Positions 7,205 to 9,118 of a DNA stretch of 9,118 nucleotides are shown piece by piece (the first letter of the stretch is position 1; each line of letters starts with the position of its first letter). The DNA lies in NCBI GenBank assembly GCA_937911845.1, contig CALDQF010000136.1:1-9118 (forward strand), given 5' to 3'. A model generated the notes under the pieces. That model did not search any database and was not told the DNA's origin. It saw nothing but the letters and a program-made list of their open reading frames with translations. Source of the DNA: an uncultured Phycisphaera sp. Its GTDB lineage: Bacteria; Planctomycetota; Phycisphaerae; Phycisphaerales; SM1A02. A program made the position numbers and the translations under genes.

Positions 7205-7236
7205 CCAAGAGAAGACGAATGATAAAGCATTCTTGG
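7205..7236. repeat. short inverted repeat between pgk and the thioredoxin-like gene
   Basis: CCAAGA at 7205-7210 pairs with TCTTGG at 7231-7236 around a 20-base loop. One arm overlaps the GGAGG ribosome site of the thioredoxin-like gene. The stem is only six pairs, so it may be chance. It has no T run and is not a good terminator, which supports read-through from pgk. Confidence 0.3.
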
Positions 7237-7238
7237 GC

Positions 7239-8453
7239 TTATTTTTCCGCGACTGCGACAAGTCCGGGCATTGGGGATCCTTCCAACATGGCCAAACTGG
7301 CCCCACCACCGGTGGAAACGTGGCTGACGCGATCTGCAACCCCCAGCAACTCGGCCGCCGCCGCGGTGTCTCCACCACCGACGATGCCTATCGCTGCCCC
7401 GTCGGATGCGCGGGCCACGGCCTCCCCCACCGCCGCCGTCCCGGTACGGAATGCCTCCCACTCAAAGACGCCCATGGGGCCATTCCACACGATGGTCTTG
7501 GCAGTGGCCAGCACCGCGGAGAAGGCTTGACAAGTCTCAGGACCAATATCGAGGCCCATGAGACCGTCGGGAATATCTCCGGCCACAATCGATGCATGGG
7601 CGTCTTTGCTGAATTCAGCGGCAACGACGTGGTCGGTGGGCAAGAGCACCTTCGTCCCCGCCGACTCGGCCTCAGTCAGCATGTCACGGCACGCGTCCAA
7701 GATGTCCTCCTCGCAGCGGCTCGCACCAATCTTGCCCCCCCGAGCGGCGAGCAGCGTGTACGCCATCGCCCCTCCAACCAACATGGTGTCGACTTTGCCC
7801 GCCAGGTTCCGAATCGCGGGGATCTTGTCGGAAACCTTTGCCCCCCCCAAGATGGCCACGAAACCACCGGATCCCTTGGCATCAGCGAGCCGAAGCCCCA
7901 AGTATTCCACCTCTTTGGCCATCAAGCAGCCCAGGAGTTTGGGACGTGAGCCCATGGCCTCGGGAACCGCAACCATGGACGCGTCAGCCCGGTGCGCGGT
8001 GCCAAATGCATCAGTGCAATACGCATCGGCCATCCCGGCCAAGATGCTGGCAAACTCCGGATCTCCTTTCTTCTCCCCTTTTTCGAAGCGAAGATTTTCC
8101 AGCAAGACAACTTCTCCGGGTTGCAGCTTCTCGGCGGCGGCAACCGCTTCAGCTGAGGTCGGCAATGGGCCCGGGACCACCACCGACCGGCCCAGCAACT
8201 CCGACAGTCGGTTCGCAACTGGCCCCATGCTGAGGGCTGGCTCATGACCTTCTCCCTTTGGCCGGCCGAGGTGGCTCATGAGTATGACACTCCCCCCACC
8301 CTCAAGAATGGCGTGAATTGTTGGCATCGCACCCTTAATGCGACGATCATCCGTTACCTGGCCGTTTTCATCGAGCGGAACATTGAAGTCAACTCGAACC
8401 AAAACACGGGAACCAGAAGGGTCAAATTCTCGAATAGAACGATATTCCGACAC
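7239..8453 (-). CDS. pgk: phosphoglycerate kinase
   Basis: Pgk transfers phosphate between 1,3-bisphosphoglycerate and ADP in glycolysis, and in reverse in gluconeogenesis or carbon fixation. The 404 residues are a normal bacterial length. Motifs in order: VRVDFNVPL (19-27), SHLGRPKG (60-67), LLENLRF (117-123), DAFGTAHR (148-155), GGAKVSDKI (203-211, nucleotide-binding Lys207), WNGPMGVFE (323-331), GGGDT (359-363) and STGGGASL (380-387). Small departures from the common pattern are Asp157 after HRA, where His or Gln is usual, and Ser393 in LEGSPMPG, where Lys is usual; neither should destroy activity. The GTG at 8453 is supported by a perfect AGGAGG six bases upstream. Pgk begins the minus-strand series and is divergent from the secreted-protein gene, so its promoter should lie in 8466-8619. 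The assignment is certain. Confidence 0.99.
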   Translation of the reverse strand: MSEYRSIREFDPSGSRVLVRVDFNVPLDENGQVTDDRRIKGAMPTIHAILEGGGSVILMSHLGRPKGEGHEPALSMGPVANRLSELLGRSVVVPGPLPTSAEAVAAAEKLQPGEVVLLENLRFEKGEKKGDPEFASILAGMADAYCTDAFGTAHRADASMVAVPEAMGSRPKLLGCLMAKEVEYLGLRLADAKGSGGFVAILGGAKVSDKIPAIRNLAGKVDTMLVGGAMAYTLLAARGGKIGASRCEEDILDACRDMLTEAESAGTKVLLPTDHVVAAEFSKDAHASIVAGDIPDGLMGLDIGPETCQAFSAVLATAKTIVWNGPMGVFEWEAFRTGTAAVGEAVARASDGAAIGIVGGGDTAAAAELLGVADRVSHVSTGGGASLAMLEGSPMPGLVAVAEK

Positions 8454-8619
8454 GGTTGGCCTCCTGAAAAGTCAATCGCACAGGATATCCGGACTTGCTG
8501 ATTGATATTGACCGTTTCTGCGTGGCGGACACCCAGTCTGGCCCTAGTCTGGTACACCTAGGAGTCTCGAAGAATTCTGCGTTCTGCGAGTGTTGCATTC
8601 TTCTTTAAGGAGGAAGATC
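8454..8619. promoter_or_regulatory. divergent intergenic region between pgk and the secreted-protein gene
   Basis: Both promoters should lie in these 166 bases. AGGAGG for pgk is at 8460-8465 (minus) and AAGGAGG for the plus gene at 8607-8613. Near the middle AGTCTGG occurs twice, at 8535-8541 and 8546-8552, spaced 11 bases (one helical turn), as expected for a tandem operator. Closer to the plus gene are the tandem copy TTCTGCG (8575-8581, 8582-8588) and an inverted repeat GAAGAAT (8569-8575) / ATTCTTC (8597-8603). A TTGACC at 8508-8513 looks like a -35 but has no matching -10. I cannot place either start of transcription with confidence. Confidence 0.5.
8607..8613 (+). promoter_or_regulatory. 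strong ribosome binding site of the secreted-protein gene
   Basis: AAGGAGG, complementary to the 16S rRNA tail, lies six bases before the GTG at 8620. It fixes the start of the truncated plus-strand gene and suggests high expression. Confidence 0.85.
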
Positions 8620-9118
8620 GTGAAGACCAGAGTTGTAGTCAGTTTTGTTGCCTGTTCCGCTGCTCTCGCTTCGGCAGAATGGCTGGTCGGTCTCACTACT
8701 GCACCACATGCGGATCATGCAGATCAGGGTTTGGCTGAGGGGCTTGTCGCAAATCCATTGGGAGGCAACCCCGATGTGGTCGTTTGGGACCTCCAGTCTT
8801 TTGCGAACTACTCACCCTCTGGCGGGTATCACGCCTATGCCCTTGGCACCACATCGTGCAACCAAGGTGACGTGCCTTTGCTGTGGCAATCCAGCACCAA
8901 CCTCCACCCAGTTATCGGTCAGAACATGTACCGCTGGAAAGATGGACGCTTTGAACAATTGGGTATGGGTTGGCTGAAGCACGGCTTTTATGCTCTCTCC
9001 CTCTCCGACTGCGGGCCATGCCAAAGCACCGACGGTACAACCCTCGGCATCGATTGCTCAGACCCCTACACCGCCAGCCGCAACGGCTCCCAAGGCGGCT
9101 TGGGTCCCAAGTATCAGG
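8620..9118 (+). CDS. secreted protein of unknown function, planctomycete-type family (C-terminus off window)
   Basis: The frame opens with GTG at 8620, behind a near-perfect ribosome site, and runs off the right edge, showing 166 residues. Residues 1-19 are a signal peptide (MKTRVVVSFVACSAALASA) with an AxA cleavage site. The mature part has DVVVWDLQSFANY (52-64), YALGTTSCNQGDVPL (73-87), NLHPVIGQNMYRWKDGRF (94-111), EQLGMGWLKHGF (112-123), a Cys-rich loop CGPCQSTDGT (131-140) and CSDPYTASRNGSQGGLGP (146-163). From memory, this pattern, with SWLKHGF, QSTxGT and GCSDPYSASLNGSQ-type blocks, recurs in secreted planctomycete and some other marine bacterial proteins of unknown function. I cannot verify that here. 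Cys80, 131, 134 and 146 could form disulfides. No catalytic motif is recognised. It is divergent from pgk and so separately controlled. Confidence 0.86.
   Translation, partial: MKTRVVVSFVACSAALASAEWLVGLTTAPHADHADQGLAEGLVANPLGGNPDVVVWDLQSFANYSPSGGYHAYALGTTSCNQGDVPLLWQSSTNLHPVIGQNMYRWKDGRFEQLGMGWLKHGFYALSLSDCGPCQSTDGTTLGIDCSDPYTASRNGSQGGLGPKYQ

Noticed and set aside
7193..7378. N-terminal extension of the thioredoxin-like gene into pgk
   Set aside because: The extension lies mostly inside the pgk coding region and would bury the signal peptide. The ATG at 7192 has GGAGG at a proper distance.
7116..7949. Plus-strand open frame of 277 codons opposite pgk and the thioredoxin-like gene
   Set aside because: It lies antisense to pgk, has no ribosome site, and its composition is that of a shadow frame.
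7558..8247. Plus-strand open frame of 229 codons opposite pgk
   Set aside because: It is Ser/Ala/Pro-rich and mirrors the codon bias of pgk in the opposite frame.
1..9118. Mobile elements, CRISPR arrays, tRNA or rRNA genes, defence systems
   Set aside because: No transposase, integrase, direct-repeat/spacer pattern, cloverleaf or rRNA sequence was recognised on reading both strands. The gene content is housekeeping and envelope.

Overview
The window reads as an ordinary, gene-dense bacterial chromosome segment. Nine genes lie tightly packed on the minus strand, transcribed right to left, and one divergent plus-strand gene is cut by the right edge. The best guess for the organism is a member of the Planctomycetota. 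This rests on the right-hand secreted protein, whose conserved core (HPVIGQNMYR / DGRFEQ / WLKHGF) I associate from memory with a planctomycete family of unknown function. Heavy use of GTG and TTG starts (6 of 10) and the HEAT-repeat lipoprotein fit but are not diagnostic. No class is assigned.

Layout, in minus-strand transcription order: pgk (phosphoglycerate kinase, 8453-7239); an exported thioredoxin-fold protein with a helical-repeat tail (7192-6143); rpe (ribulose-phosphate 3-epimerase, 6136-5414); accD (acetyl-CoA carboxyltransferase beta subunit, 5417-4575); lnt (apolipoprotein N-acyltransferase, TTG start at 4564, to 2984); a HEAT-repeat lipoprotein (2987-1752); a 115-base gap with a plausible promoter; a membrane-anchored coiled-coil protein with MreC-like architecture (1636-740); a 61-residue single-pass membrane protein (728-543); a strong rho-independent terminator (471-498); and mreB (from 368, running off the left edge). 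To the right, a 166-base divergent intergenic region separates pgk from the secreted protein (8620 onward).

Genes from rpe to the HEAT lipoprotein overlap by four bases or are separated by about ten, so they are probably one transcription unit, likely with pgk and the thioredoxin-like gene. The set combines central carbon metabolism (pgk, rpe), fatty-acid precursor supply (accD), lipoprotein maturation (lnt, directly coupled to a lipoprotein gene) and cell-shape functions (mreB and the coiled-coil protein). This suggests a growth and envelope cluster.

I found no mobile element, CRISPR array, tRNA, rRNA or obvious horizontally acquired island, and no convincing new defence or mobile system. 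The least explained items are the coiled-coil protein with its small membrane partner next to mreB, the exported CSSC thioredoxin/helical-repeat protein, and the secreted protein at the right edge.
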